Origin: an uncultured Lachnospiraceae bacterium
Lineage (GTDB): Bacteria; Bacillota; Clostridia; Lachnospirales; Lachnospiraceae
Assembly: GCA_910576535.1 (NCBI GenBank)
Contig: CAJTKK010000008.1
Span: 65,169-129,168 of the forward strand
Direction of reading: 5' to 3'
Length of the DNA: 64,000 bases
The translations under genes and the position numbers were made by a program. The notes under the pieces are model-generated. The model worked only from the letters and a program-made list of their open reading frames with translations, was not told the DNA's origin and ran no database searches. Below, piece after piece: positions 17,784 through 26,651 of this stretch; the stretch's first letter is position 1, and every line of letters starts with the position of its first letter.

Positions 17784-18464
17784 ATGTACAAAAAAGCAAT
17801 AAAAAACAAAGGAAAAGTATTTTTAATATGTTTGCTGTGCCTGGCCGGGGCAGGCTGCGGCGGTCCCTCCGGGGAGCAAATCGCTGCGGTGCAGGGGACT
17901 TATGCCGATTTAATAAGCCTTCATAATGAAGTAGTGGAAGCGTATGCGGATTTGGAGGATGATTCCTTTGGCAAACAACTGGATGCGATGGCGGATAAGA
18001 TGGACAGCATTGGGCAGCGGGATACGCAGGGGATGACAGCGGAAGAACTGGATGCAGTGGCGGCGGAGATGGCGGCATATAAAGAAACTTATGATGAAAT
18101 GCTGGCAGAGATCCAGGAAATGAAGGACGGGGAACAAGGGGAGAAAATTTATGAAGTACCGGTTGCCATAGAAAACAATACAGGGGTTTTGATCCATAGC
18201 TTGTATTTATATAAGGCTGGCGATACGGAAAAGGGGGAGAACTTAGTGGGGGATGCCGGGTGTCTGGAAGGGTTCCAGACCCTTAATATCCTGAACCTTT
18301 ATATGACGCAGGATGAGATGCTTTGGCATCTGGAGGCGGCAGAAGAGTCGGGAAAGGTAATTGAATCGGTAGATATTGATTTTACAGATAAGGCTGAGGA
18401 TGGGGTGACGATTGTTATGAAGTTCAGCTTTGACAGTATGGAAGGATGGGTAGAATTTAAATAA
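17784..18464 (+). CDS. Putative lipoprotein, unknown function
   Basis: A 226-residue protein with a lipoprotein-type N-terminus: basic residues, a hydrophobic stretch (VFLICLLCLAGAGC) and Cys-Gly-Gly at the cleavage site. The middle (~50-135) is Glu/Asp-rich and predicted helical. The last ~90 residues form a beta-rich domain starting IENNTGVLIHSLYLY. The start is uncertain: ATG at 17784 or a TTG at 17757 that overlaps the preceding gene. It follows the ANT(6)-GNAT gene closely and could be co-transcribed. I do not recognise the family. Confidence 0.7.
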   Translation: MYKKAIKNKGKVFLICLLCLAGAGCGGPSGEQIAAVQGTYADLISLHNEVVEAYADLEDDSFGKQLDAMADKMDSIGQRDTQGMTAEELDAVAAEMAAYKETYDEMLAEIQEMKDGEQGEKIYEVPVAIENNTGVLIHSLYLYKAGDTEKGENLVGDAGCLEGFQTLNILNLYMTQDEMLWHLEAAEESGKVIESVDIDFTDKAEDGVTIVMKFSFDSMEGWVEFK

Positions 18465-18493
18465 TGCGGCAGCTTCGGTAAAGAACCCATTTT

Positions 18494-18536
18494 TGCCGGA
18501 TTCTGCTGGCAAAGAGCCAAAACAGGCATTTTTTTT
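18494..18536 (+). terminator. Probable terminator after the lipoprotein gene
   Basis: TGCC at 18494 pairs with GGCA at 18525, with an inner TGGC/GCCA hairpin, followed by eight T. The stem is imperfect. Confidence 0.45.
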
Positions 18537-18689
18537 GAAAATAGGGCAGTACAGGTATCCTTTTGGTATGTAAAAAATTACAAAAATGAGGAAAATTGAA
18601 AAAAGATTAGCGGAAGCCCATTTTTTGGGGTAAAATAATAATAGATTGGATACTCGTTGGCTTGATTCATGAAAAAAAGAAGGGATAAA

Positions 18690-19208
18690 ATGTTTGAGAA
18701 AGGCGAATTTATTGTGTATGGCAGCACGGGTGTATGTGAAGTAAAAGACATTACTACTTTGGATATGAAAGGGGCATCAAAAAACAGGCTGTATTATATT
18801 TTAAGCCCCAGACACCGCAAAGACAGTAAGATATTTACACCAGTAGATGGAAATAAAACGGTTATGCGTGCCGTTTTAACAAAAGAAGAAGCGGATATTC
18901 TGATTGATAATATCCAGGATATTGAAGAATTATGGGTAAGCAATGATAAACTCCGTGAAGAAAAATATAAGGAAACAATGAAAAGCTGCGAATGTAAGGA
19001 CTGGATCAAAATTATTAAAACCTTGTATGTGCGTAAAAAAGAAAGAATTGCCCAAGGAAAAAAGACTACGGCAATGGATGAAAAATATCTCCGGATGGCA
19101 GAAGATAATTTATATTCAGAATTATCCCTTGCTCTTGGCGTCCCGAAGGAAAAAATGGAGGAGCATATAGCAAGCCGTATGATTCAGATGGATGCAAAAA
19201 AGGTTTAA
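18690..19208 (+). CDS. CarD family transcriptional regulator
   Basis: A 172-residue protein. The N-terminal Tudor-like RNA-polymerase-interacting domain is evident from FEKGEFIVYGSTGVCEVKDI, YYILSPRHRKDSKIFTPVDGN and ILTKEEAD-type text. The C-terminal half is helical, as in CarD DNA-binding domains. Family knowledge: CarD binds the RNA polymerase beta subunit and stabilises open promoters. The ATG at 18690 with AGAAGGG upstream is preferred over an ATG seven codons earlier. Length matches the family (~160-170). Confidence 0.92.
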   Translation: MFEKGEFIVYGSTGVCEVKDITTLDMKGASKNRLYYILSPRHRKDSKIFTPVDGNKTVMRAVLTKEEADILIDNIQDIEELWVSNDKLREEKYKETMKSCECKDWIKIIKTLYVRKKERIAQGKKTTAMDEKYLRMAEDNLYSELSLALGVPKEKMEEHIASRMIQMDAKKV

Positions 19209-19227
19209 GAGGGTTTCCGATTAGGAC

Positions 19228-19256
19228 TTGCATTTGGAAAGAAAATATGGTAATAT
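19228..19256 (+). promoter_or_regulatory. Predicted promoter of tRNA-Gly(TCC)
   Basis: TTGCAT at 19228-19233, a 17-bp spacer and TAATAT at 19251-19256. Directly after it, 19257-19270 and 19287-19300 form an imperfect 14-bp leader hairpin before the tRNA. Confidence 0.6.
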
Positions 19257-19309
19257 CCTAACTGTTGGCAAGCGTTTTTGTACATCTGCCAGCAGTCAGG
19301 ATATATGAT

Positions 19310-19380
19310 GCGGGTGTAGTTCAATGGTAGAACACCAGCCTTCCAAGCTGGACACGTGGGTTCGATTCCCATCACCCGCT
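19310..19380 (+). tRNA. tRNA-Gly (anticodon TCC)
   Basis: A 71-nt cloverleaf with a 7-bp acceptor stem GCGGGTG/CACCCGC, D-loop TTCAATGGTAGAA, anticodon stem-loop CAGCCTTCCAAGCTG with anticodon TCC at 19342-19344, and T-arm GTGGGTTCGATTCCCAT. Discriminator is T; CCA is not encoded. Confidence 0.97.
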
Positions 19381-19406
19381 TTTGGATGTGAAACGTGCAA
19401 GGCTTT

Positions 19407-19430
19407 AAGCGGGTGATTGTCCCGCTTTTT
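19407..19430 (+). terminator. Terminator 1 after tRNA-Gly(TCC)
   Basis: AAGCGGG and CCCGCTT pair around TGATTGT and are followed by T. Confidence 0.85.
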
Positions 19431-19454
19431 GCATGTAAAACAAGATAAAGTTTT

Positions 19455-19485
19455 AAGCGGGTGATTGCCCCGCTTTTTATTTTTA
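19455..19485 (+). terminator. Terminator 2 after tRNA-Gly(TCC), near-copy of terminator 1
   Basis: AAGCGGGTGATTGCCCCGCTT is a one-base variant of the first terminator, 48 bp later, followed by a T-rich tract. Confidence 0.85.
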
Positions 19486-19487
19486 TG

Positions 19488-19521
19488 CGGGAAGCTTTCC
19501 AGAATCGAAGCTTCCCGTTTT
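19488..19521 (+). terminator. Third hairpin terminator in series
   Basis: CGGGAAGCTT and AAGCTTCCCG form a perfect 10-bp stem with a 10-base loop, followed by TTTT. The remaining 19522-19694 holds no gene that I can support. Confidence 0.8.
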
Positions 19522-19694
19522 CTTGCCTGATTTTTTATGATTGCGTCTGATTACATTGTTTAATGGCATAAAGTCTGTTCCAGAAGGTTCTTTGTTTGTG
19601 CATTAGCTTTTCATATTTTTTCCAATATTTTTACAAGGACAGAAGCTGTCTATGAAATATGTTATAATATCCTCGTCCGTTGAGGGTAAACATG

Positions 19695-19931
19695 TCAGTT
19701 ATCTTCAAAGGTAAGAAATTTATGTGGGGGAACTTGCAGTACGGCGGCAATGTCAAATAAAGCATCCAAAGAAAGGGCTTTTGAAATATTTGGCGCTTCC
19801 AAATGTCCTATGAAAGCCGGTGTCAACCCCGTCTGTTCAGCAAGGCCTTCTTGTGTCAAACCTCGGAGTTTGCGGTAATAAGCTATCTTTAATCCAATTT
19901 GGCGGTATTTGTCTGCGTAAACTTGTTTCAT
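19695..19931 (-). CDS. Short XRE-family HTH protein
   Basis: A 78-residue protein that is almost entirely a Cro/C1-type helix-turn-helix: YRKLRGLTQEGLAEQTGLTP, then FIGHLEAPNISKALSLDAL. It has the usual length of a stand-alone XRE repressor. It is divergent from the broken WYL regulator at 20063, with which it shares a 130-bp AT-rich spacer, so it may once have controlled that gene. Confidence 0.85.
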   Translation of the reverse strand: MKQVYADKYRQIGLKIAYYRKLRGLTQEGLAEQTGLTPAFIGHLEAPNISKALSLDALFDIAAVLQVPPHKFLTFEDN

Positions 19932-20062
19932 GGCTTATTCCTCCATATTCTTATATGTTAGCGGAACAAGACAGAGATTGATATGACTTTATGAATATAT
20001 TATTATATCTAATAAATATAAATATATGTTTTGCAGCACATATTTATATAAAGGAGCATTGT

Positions 20063-20985
20063 ATGGTTATTAAATCAGACAGAATATTATACATTTTTTT
20101 AAACTATCCCAGGGAGGGGTTCTTAGCAAGAAAGAATTAGCGCAGCAGTTTCATGTTACGGAACGGAGCATCCAGAGGGACTTAGGCGCATTGCGTTGCT
20201 TTTTGGCAGAGCAGGGCGCAGGACAAGATATCATTTACGATAAGGGCGCTCACAGCTATTTCCTCCAGGACAAACAGCCACAGGCCTTGAGCAATAGCGA
20301 AATACTTGCAGTTTGTAAGATCTTGTTGGAAAGCCGTTCGATGCGGAAGGACGAGCTTCTTCCCGTTTTGGACAAGCTGATTCATTGCTGCGTGCCGGAA
20401 AACAATAAAAAGGCAGTGTGTGAATTAATAGCAAATGAGAAATACCATTACATAGAACCGCATCATGGGAAGCATATTTTAGGAAGTTTGTGGGAGATCG
20501 GGCAGGCGATTCAGAGCTGCCGGTTAATGGAAATACAGTATGAACGTTTAAAGGAACCGAAACTGGTAAAGCGTCGCATCAAACCTGTGGGAATTATGTT
20601 TTCGGAATATTAATTTTATTTGACAGCGTTTCTCCAAGATGTGGACAGAGAAAAGGAGTTTGAAAATTCCGGAGATTTATTTCCGACAATTTACCGTATT
20701 GACCGTATATGTTCCTTTCATGTAATGGATGAACATTTTCATGTGCCGTATAAAGACCGGTTTAAAGAGGGGGAGTTCCGGAAACGGGTGCAGTTTATGT
20801 ATGGCGGAAAGCTGGAGCGCATCCGGTTCCGTTATATTGGACCATCGCTGGAAGCGGTGCTGGATCGGCTTCCTACGGCAAAAGTTATTCATGAGGACAG
20901 TGATGGGTGGGTAATTAGTGCGGAAGTATTTGGAAAAGGAATAGAAATGTGGCTTAGAAGCCAAGGAAAATGGGTCGTAATGTGA
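20063..20985 (+). pseudogene. Broken HTH-WYL transcriptional regulator
   Basis: An AAGGAG site precedes ATG at 20063, which opens MVIKSDRILYIF in frame 2. After a run of seven T (20094-20100) the HTH sequence (LSKKELAQQFHVTERSIQRD) continues in frame 1, so one T is missing. The frame-1 text then runs through a WYL-type domain until TAA at 20611-20613 and continues in the same frame to 20985 (DREKEFENSGDLFPTIYRID and RIRFRYIGPSLEAVLDRLP). One frameshift plus one nonsense codon in an otherwise recognisable ~300-residue regulator. Family knowledge: WYL regulators sense nucleic-acid or small ligands and often control defence or stress genes. Confidence 0.85.
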
Positions 20986-21058
20986 AAACAAAAGGCATTT
21001 TATAAAAGAGACTTGAAAAAATATATGTATGCTTAAAAGATAAAAAGGAGGAATTACT

Positions 21059-22987
21059 ATGTACACGAGAGAAGAACTGGAAAAGTATGTTTATGAGCTT
21101 AACGCCGCGTCTGAATTTCAATGCGGGTCGGTGCCGTGGTCTGATCCTGTCTATGGTTTTGCTTATAACGGTTCTTTGCCAAGTAAGTTTATGGAGGAAT
21201 CAGTGAAACATGGCATTCTTTTAGAGAGTATGAACAGGGTGATCTGCATTTTAGGGGACTGGGAGAAAATACCAGAGGGAATTATCCTTACGGATCAGAG
21301 AATATATGTCAATTCGGCAGAAAACAAAGACAAAAATTTCAAGGTGCGTTATGATGAGATAACCGGGCTGTCCTACAACCCGGATACGCCTGAACTTAGG
21401 ATAGAGACAGGAGGGCGCTGCTTTACAGTAGATACTCCGTTGTGGAATAAAAGGAATCTTTTTTATTTTTTGCAGATGGCTTCGGAAGGGGAAAAAGCCG
21501 GATCGGCCGTATATCCGGATTTGTATTCCGGTAAAGGCGTTGTAGCCGGAAATGGAATAAATGCTGCCGGGCTGACTTACGGTTCTGTAAGCAATTCGAG
21601 TTCCCGGTATTTTGATGATAAAATTGTTGGGGCAAAGGGGCATGGCTTTGCGGCGGAACATGCAAATCACTTGGCAGATCTGCTTTTGGGAAAAGATGCA
21701 CGGATTGTCGGCGATAATAATATGAAAAATGGGGCGGACCGGGTGGTGGATGGCATTCAAATCCAGTCCAAATACTGTGCAAGCGGTTCCAGATGTATTC
21801 AGGAATGTTTTGAAAACGGTGAATTCCGCTACTGGAACCCTGACGGGTCGCCTATGCAGATTGAGGTGCCTTCCGATATGTATGATTCGGCAGTCCAGGC
21901 TATGGAAAACAGGATCCGTAGAGGGGAGGTTTCCGGGGTCAGTGACCCGGCCGAAGCAAAAAATATTATCCGTAAAGGGCATTTTACTTATGCGCAGGTA
22001 AAAAATATTGCCAAGGCCGGAACCGTTGAATCTATTTGTTTTGATGCCGTTTCAGGGGCGGTTATTGCCACGGGCGCCTTTGGCATTACGGCAATGCTTG
22101 CCTTTGCTACTAATCTTTGGGGAGGGGAAGACTTAGAGACTGCCTTGAAATCAGCAACAGTACAAGGATTAAAAGTCGGAGGGACAACTTTTATTTCTGC
22201 GGTTTTGGCCGGCCAGATCAGCAAAGCGGGACTCAATAGCGCATTGGTAGGGGGATCAGAAGCGGTTGTCAAGCTGATAGGGCCGAAGGCATCAGCTATG
22301 CTTGTAAATGCATTCCGGAGCGGGACGAATATATATGGCGCTGCGGCAATGAAGAGTGCGGCAAAGCTCTTGCGCAGTAATGTGATTACTGGGGTTGTAA
22401 CATTTGCAGTTTTATCGGTAGGGGATGTAGCAAATGTGTTTTCGGGACGTATTTCGGGCGGCCAATTGTTTAAAAACCTTGCCGGTACAGTTTCCACAGT
22501 GGCGGGGGGAGGCGTTGGCTGGGTGGCAGGCGCTTCGGCAGGCGCAGCTCTGGGTTCCTTTATTCCAGGCATTGGCAATGCAGCCGGCGCAATTATTGGC
22601 GGGTTGGCTGGCGCTTTTGGAGGAGGTTCGCTAGCTTCCGCTGCAACAGGGGCAGTACTGGATGGGTTTATTGAAGATGATGCGGAATGGATGGTTTCCA
22701 TTATTCAGGATGTTTTTACTGGTCTGGCAGAGGATTATCTGATCTCACAAGAAGAGGCAGAGGAAATCGTAGACAGGTTAAAGGAGAAATTGGACGGAGG
22801 GCTTTTGAAAGATATGTATGCCAGCTCAAACCGGAAAGCTTTTGCGCGGGATTTAATGGAGGAGTATTTTGAAGATGTTGCATATAGCCGTAAACGGATT
22901 GCGCTGCCTACACAAGAGGAAATGCAGAAAAGCTTAAGGATTGTCTTAGAGGAAATGGCAGATGATGAAGCTTGCTATGCATATTGA
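21059..22987 (+). CDS. Unrecognised 642-residue protein: PH-like N-terminus, QxK motif, glycine-rich membrane region
   Basis: I do not recognise this family by name. Residues ~40-140 (ICILGDWEKIPEGIILTDQR) look like a small PH-like beta domain. Residues ~200-310 hold a dense block of polar motifs (GHGFAAEHANHLADL, then GADRVVDGIQIQSKY and GSPMQIEVPSDMYD). The D...QxK spacing is reminiscent of PD-(D/E)xK nucleases. Residues ~330-540 are strongly hydrophobic and rich in Gly/Ala (GGGVGWVAGASAGAALG), as in glycine-zipper membrane segments. The tail is acidic and helical. AAGGAGG precedes ATG. It lies next to a broken WYL regulator and an XRE gene. A membrane-acting effector or defence protein is possible but unproven. 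Confidence 0.6.
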   Translation: MYTREELEKYVYELNAASEFQCGSVPWSDPVYGFAYNGSLPSKFMEESVKHGILLESMNRVICILGDWEKIPEGIILTDQRIYVNSAENKDKNFKVRYDEITGLSYNPDTPELRIETGGRCFTVDTPLWNKRNLFYFLQMASEGEKAGSAVYPDLYSGKGVVAGNGINAAGLTYGSVSNSSSRYFDDKIVGAKGHGFAAEHANHLADLLLGKDARIVGDNNMKNGADRVVDGIQIQSKYCASGSRCIQECFENGEFRYWNPDGSPMQIEVPSDMYDSAVQAMENRIRRGEVSGVSDPAEAKNIIRKGHFTYAQVKNIAKAGTVESICFDAVSGAVIATGAFGITAMLAFATNLWGGEDLETALKSATVQGLKVGGTTFISAVLAGQISKAGLNSALVGGSEAVVKLIGPKASAMLVNAFRSGTNIYGAAAMKSAAKLLRSNVITGVVTFAVLSVGDVANVFSGRISGGQLFKNLAGTVSTVAGGGVGWVAGASAGAALGSFIPGIGNAAGAIIGGLAGAFGGGSLASAATGAVLDGFIEDDAEWMVSIIQDVFTGLAEDYLISQEEAEEIVDRLKEKLDGGLLKDMYASSNRKAFARDLMEEYFEDVAYSRKRIALPTQEEMQKSLRIVLEEMADDEACYAY

Positions 22988-23106
22988 TGAGTGAAAAACG
23001 TGCCGGGGAAATCTTTCTTCCGGTGCGTTTTAAAACGGTTTTCCATATCTGAAAGGCAAAAAAACGGAAACGCTGTATTTATCAACGTTTCCGCTTCATT
23101 AACAAG

Positions 23107-23179
23107 AGCGCGAGACGGGACTCGAACCCGCGGCCTCGACCTTGGCAAGGTCGCGCTCCACCAACTGAGCCACTCGCGC
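23107..23179 (-). tRNA. tRNA-Gly (anticodon GCC)
   Basis: A 73-nt cloverleaf read on the minus strand: acceptor stem GCGCGAG/CTCGCGC, D-arm GGCTCAGTTGGTGGAGC, anticodon stem-loop GACCTTGCCAAGGTC with anticodon GCC at 23144-23146, and T-arm CGGGTTCGAGTCCCG. CCA is not encoded. Confidence 0.97.
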
Positions 23180-23291
23180 AAATAAAATAATTAATGTCAG
23201 TTTTTACTGCATCAACATTAATTATTTTACATATGATTTGTTAATTTGTCAACTGCTAATTCATATTTTTTGCATTAGTTTTTCTTCTGCT

Positions 23292-24113
23292 TTATTCTTC
23301 CCTGCTGATGCTGACGGTTAATGTCCCGTTTTCAGTGGATGAGTTAATACGGATCGGGTAATCATATGGGTTTCTGAAGCGGAGGTCTTTCACTCCTTCT
23401 ACAATAGCGGAATCCAGTCCTTTTGGAACATAGTCTACATTTAGGGAATGGGCATATCTTTCTGATGCCGGGATAGAGGAAAGCATCATGGTGACGTATA
23501 AAGTGGATGACACTTGGCAAATTCCCCCGCCCACGCTGGACACCACCCGCCCGGAAGCAAAAGAGGGGGCTACCACATATCCGTTCTCTGTTGTTCGGGA
23601 CATAATGGAATTACTGAAAGAAAAAGATTTCCCGGGCTGGACGACAATGCCGTTGATGCGTTGGGATGCCAGTTCCACGTTGATAGCCCTGTCTTCTTCT
23701 GTATTATATTGAGTGGAAAAAGAAGCAATTTCATTTGCGCTGGCTGCCTGGGCTGTAGCTGACCGGCCTTCCGCCTTGCCAGACTGAAGATAATGATAGT
23801 AATAGGAGCTTAAGTCCTTAATGCCATATACGGACAATAAATCCAAATTATTTTTCATATAAGCCCTTACATTGAAGTCGGCTCTTCCGGTACGTCCTTC
23901 TTTCATGCCGGAATAAATGAAATGTTCCAGTAACTTATCCGCATTGTGGCCTGCCGTCTGCTGCACATCGGGATAATGATTGTAATAATATTCTGCGTCA
24001 AAAACGGCTGAGTAGTCTATGCCGCCGGCAGATAATTCCCCTGCCTGTACTGCCATGCCGGAGAAAAGGCTTAGGCATAATGTCAATGCGGCTATTTTCT
24101 TTAGTTTGTTCAT
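23292..24113 (-). CDS. Secreted VanW family protein
   Basis: A 273-residue protein with a cleavable signal peptide (MNKLKKIAALTLCLSLFSG...AVQA). Residues ~30-125 hold two repeats of the type FDAEYYYNHYPDVQ...HFIYSGMKEGR and FNVRAYMKNNLDL...HYLQSGKAEGR. The rest is the VanW domain (INGIVVQPGKSFSFSN, SSVGGGICQVSSTLY and DYPIRI). VanW occurs in vancomycin clusters and in many Firmicute envelope proteins; its biochemical role is unclear. It probably acts at the cell wall. Confidence 0.88.
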   Translation of the reverse strand: MNKLKKIAALTLCLSLFSGMAVQAGELSAGGIDYSAVFDAEYYYNHYPDVQQTAGHNADKLLEHFIYSGMKEGRTGRADFNVRAYMKNNLDLLSVYGIKDLSSYYYHYLQSGKAEGRSATAQAASANEIASFSTQYNTEEDRAINVELASQRINGIVVQPGKSFSFSNSIMSRTTENGYVVAPSFASGRVVSSVGGGICQVSSTLYVTMMLSSIPASERYAHSLNVDYVPKGLDSAIVEGVKDLRFRNPYDYPIRINSSTENGTLTVSISREE

Positions 24114-24465
24114 GTCCCCGCTCCTTATTTCACGTACTGTTTTCTTGTTATCTTTTGCCGGCAGCCTTTTCTGCTTTCCGTACGGCTTTTCGTCAAACGC
24201 ATATTTGCCGCAAATGGCTGCAAAAATCGGGATTGCGATCTAAAAGGGAAAAGGCTAAGTAGCAATACTTATTTAGAGTAACATAATTTTTTCTTATTTG
24301 CTAGCAGTAACGCCCGTATTTTAAAGAAAAATTAAGAAAATCTTAACCCTGCCTACATTGACCCTTTTTTTCCGTCTTGCTATGATTCATATGGTTTATA
24401 GCTTTGGACAACTGCAGGAATGTTTTTTTGTTTGCCTGCCGCGTATGAGATGAATGAGGAGAATT

Positions 24466-25482
24466 ATGGAGAAAAAAACAGGAAGGCAGCTTATGGCAAA
24501 AGAGGGGACAGACTGGTTTAAGGGCATTGCCGCGGTGATGGTAGTTTTGTCCCATTATGCGGAATGGTGGTCATGGTTTATTCCGGCGGAAGGCGGCGGG
24601 GAAATGTTCCGGCTGGCATTGACAAAGCTGGGTGTGTATGGGGTAGATATTTTTTTCCTTTTTTCCGGTTATTCCATGGTAAAATCTATGAAGCGGGAAA
24701 GGATGTATGGGGAGTTTATATGGAAAAGGGTAAAAAACGCATATATCCCGTATTTCGTTGTCGTAGGGATGATAGAGCTTTTGTCGGGGGGCTTTCTTTC
24801 GGTTCAGGATTTCGTCAATTTTGTAACCGGTTATGATTATTGGTATATGTTTGTATTGTTTTTGTTTTATATTGGATTCATTGTTATTTATACGGTGATT
24901 GGAGGAAAGGCTCCAAGAGTCTTTATATTTGGCATCTTTACATATATTATATCTAATTGGTTTTACCGCAGAGAGATGAATGATTTCTGGTATATATCGA
25001 ATATTGCTTTCCCGTTAGGGGTGATTGCGGGGGAATACGAAAAAACATTCATAAGAATCTTAGATAAAGCAGGGATTTTTATAACGGCTGCCCTTGCTGT
25101 CAGTATGGTATTTGTGGTAAAATGGGGATTAGGTGGCGAAGCGGATTCTGGCGGAAATCTGCCGGGGTACCGGCTGCAGTTTCAAATCGGGGCGACTGTG
25201 GTATGGACTTTGCTGGTTTTGGTTATGGCTGCAAAGTGCAGGATAAAAGGAAAGGCATTTGCTTTCCTCGGGAAGAGTTCCCTTTACATATATTTGACTC
25301 ATACTTACATATTTATGAAATGCGTCAATAGCTTGGAATTAGGTTATGCATGGAGGTTTGCCGTCAGTGCATTGGCTACGGTTGCTGTTTCTTTCTTATG
25401 CAGCCGGCTGATTGCGGCGGTATGGGATGCCGCTTTTAAAAGAAAGGGTGCCGGCTTCGCGGAAAATGGAAATGGCTGCTGA
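24466..25482 (+). CDS. Acyltransferase 3 family membrane protein
   Basis: A 338-residue protein with about ten transmembrane helices. The N-terminal WFKGIAAVMVVLSHYAEWW carries the conserved Arg/His-type motif region (SHY) of the family, and GVDIFFLFSGY is the second signature. Such enzymes O-acetylate surface polysaccharides or other extracytoplasmic targets. The ATG at 24466 follows GAGGAG. It is followed by an AraC regulator and galactose genes, but a functional link is not evident. Confidence 0.88.
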   Translation: MEKKTGRQLMAKEGTDWFKGIAAVMVVLSHYAEWWSWFIPAEGGGEMFRLALTKLGVYGVDIFFLFSGYSMVKSMKRERMYGEFIWKRVKNAYIPYFVVVGMIELLSGGFLSVQDFVNFVTGYDYWYMFVLFLFYIGFIVIYTVIGGKAPRVFIFGIFTYIISNWFYRREMNDFWYISNIAFPLGVIAGEYEKTFIRILDKAGIFITAALAVSMVFVVKWGLGGEADSGGNLPGYRLQFQIGATVVWTLLVLVMAAKCRIKGKAFAFLGKSSLYIYLTHTYIFMKCVNSLELGYAWRFAVSALATVAVSFLCSRLIAAVWDAAFKRKGAGFAENGNGC

Positions 25483-25575
25483 TGGAACTGCGCGCGGGAC
25501 AAAAGCTGCATTGCCTGAAATTTTTGGACGCGGGAGTGTGTGAAACATACTTTTGTCCCAAGAGGGTTTGGGGAA

Positions 25576-26478
25576 ATGGAAAAAGCTTATGAGCTGGAAT
25601 TTGGGGGCGAGAAATCAGGGAGTTTATATGTGAACTGCTGCGGATGTTCCAGGACAGAGCCGATGCATAGTTTTGGCCCGGCATGGAAGCCCCACTATTT
25701 GATTCATTATATTCTAAACGGAAAAGGCAAGTTTATGATTGGCGGTAAAACATATCCATTGGAGACGGGATATGGTTTTTTGATTATGCCGGAGGAGCTG
25801 GCTTTTTACCAGTCAGATGAAAAAGAGCCATGGACATATGTATGGGTTGGCTTCAGCGGGGCAAAAGCAAAAGAATATATGAAAGCAATAGGCCTTTCCA
25901 TGGAATATCCGGTATTTACTTCCGGGCGTTCTGATGAACTATATCAGGCGGTTAAGGATATGATGGAGCATAATACTTATGGAATCTCCAATGAATTGCG
26001 CAGAGTGGGGCAGCTTTCCATCTTTCTTTCCATTATTGCAGAAAGTACAGTAATAAGGGAGAAGAGCCAGGGTGACTGGGCGAATTGTTATGTGAGTAAA
26101 GCGATAGAATTTATCCAAGGTAATTATTGCAATCCGATCAGGATAACGGATGTGGCGGACTATGTCTGTGTTAACCGCAGCTATCTGTATACTTTATTTC
26201 AGAATTCCCTTGGCCTGTCGCCTCAGCAATTTCTTATGACCTTCCGGATCACAAAAGCGGCAGAGCTTTTGCAGCACACCTCCTTATCCATAGAAAGCAT
26301 CGCTCTTTCCTGTGGATATCAGGATCCTCTTGTATTTACCAAAGCCTTCCGTCAGATGAAAAAGATGCCGCCTTCCGCTTACCGTAAGGAGATGAAGAAA
26401 GGGAAAATGAGGAAAAACAGGGAGTATTTGGAACAGATGGAGGAATTTATCAGCAAGGCTAAGGAATTAACATTTTGA
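25576..26478 (+). CDS. AraC-family transcriptional regulator, galactose locus
   Basis: A 300-residue regulator of the same type as the two at the window start: cupin region (MHSFGPAWKPHYLIHYILNG) and two HTH motifs (NRSYLYTLFQNSLGLSPQQF and SCGYQDPLVFTKAFRQ). I chose the ATG at 25576, giving an N-terminus equal in length to the paralogues; a GTG at 25540 is an alternative. The C-terminus extends ~35 basic residues past the HTH. It directly precedes galK-galT and probably regulates them. Confidence 0.88.
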   Translation: MEKAYELEFGGEKSGSLYVNCCGCSRTEPMHSFGPAWKPHYLIHYILNGKGKFMIGGKTYPLETGYGFLIMPEELAFYQSDEKEPWTYVWVGFSGAKAKEYMKAIGLSMEYPVFTSGRSDELYQAVKDMMEHNTYGISNELRRVGQLSIFLSIIAESTVIREKSQGDWANCYVSKAIEFIQGNYCNPIRITDVADYVCVNRSYLYTLFQNSLGLSPQQFLMTFRITKAAELLQHTSLSIESIALSCGYQDPLVFTKAFRQMKKMPPSAYRKEMKKGKMRKNREYLEQMEEFISKAKELTF

Positions 26479-26651
26479 CAAGTACTTGCAACAATGGATT
26501 ATGGATTTTCAAATGGGGCTTACTATAATTAATTTTATGGTATAGAATTCAGGTATCAAAAAACCTGGTTGATATTAACTGGAAAAGCAAACACTGGCAC
26601 AGCAAAAACAAAAACATAGGTGTCCACAGCGTGGACAGAAAGGGATGGGTT

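Noticed and set aside
21988..22701. 237-codon minus-strand frame
   Set aside because: Antisense to the Gly/Ala-rich part of the 642-residue gene; Pro/Ala bias is what antisense GC-rich codons give.
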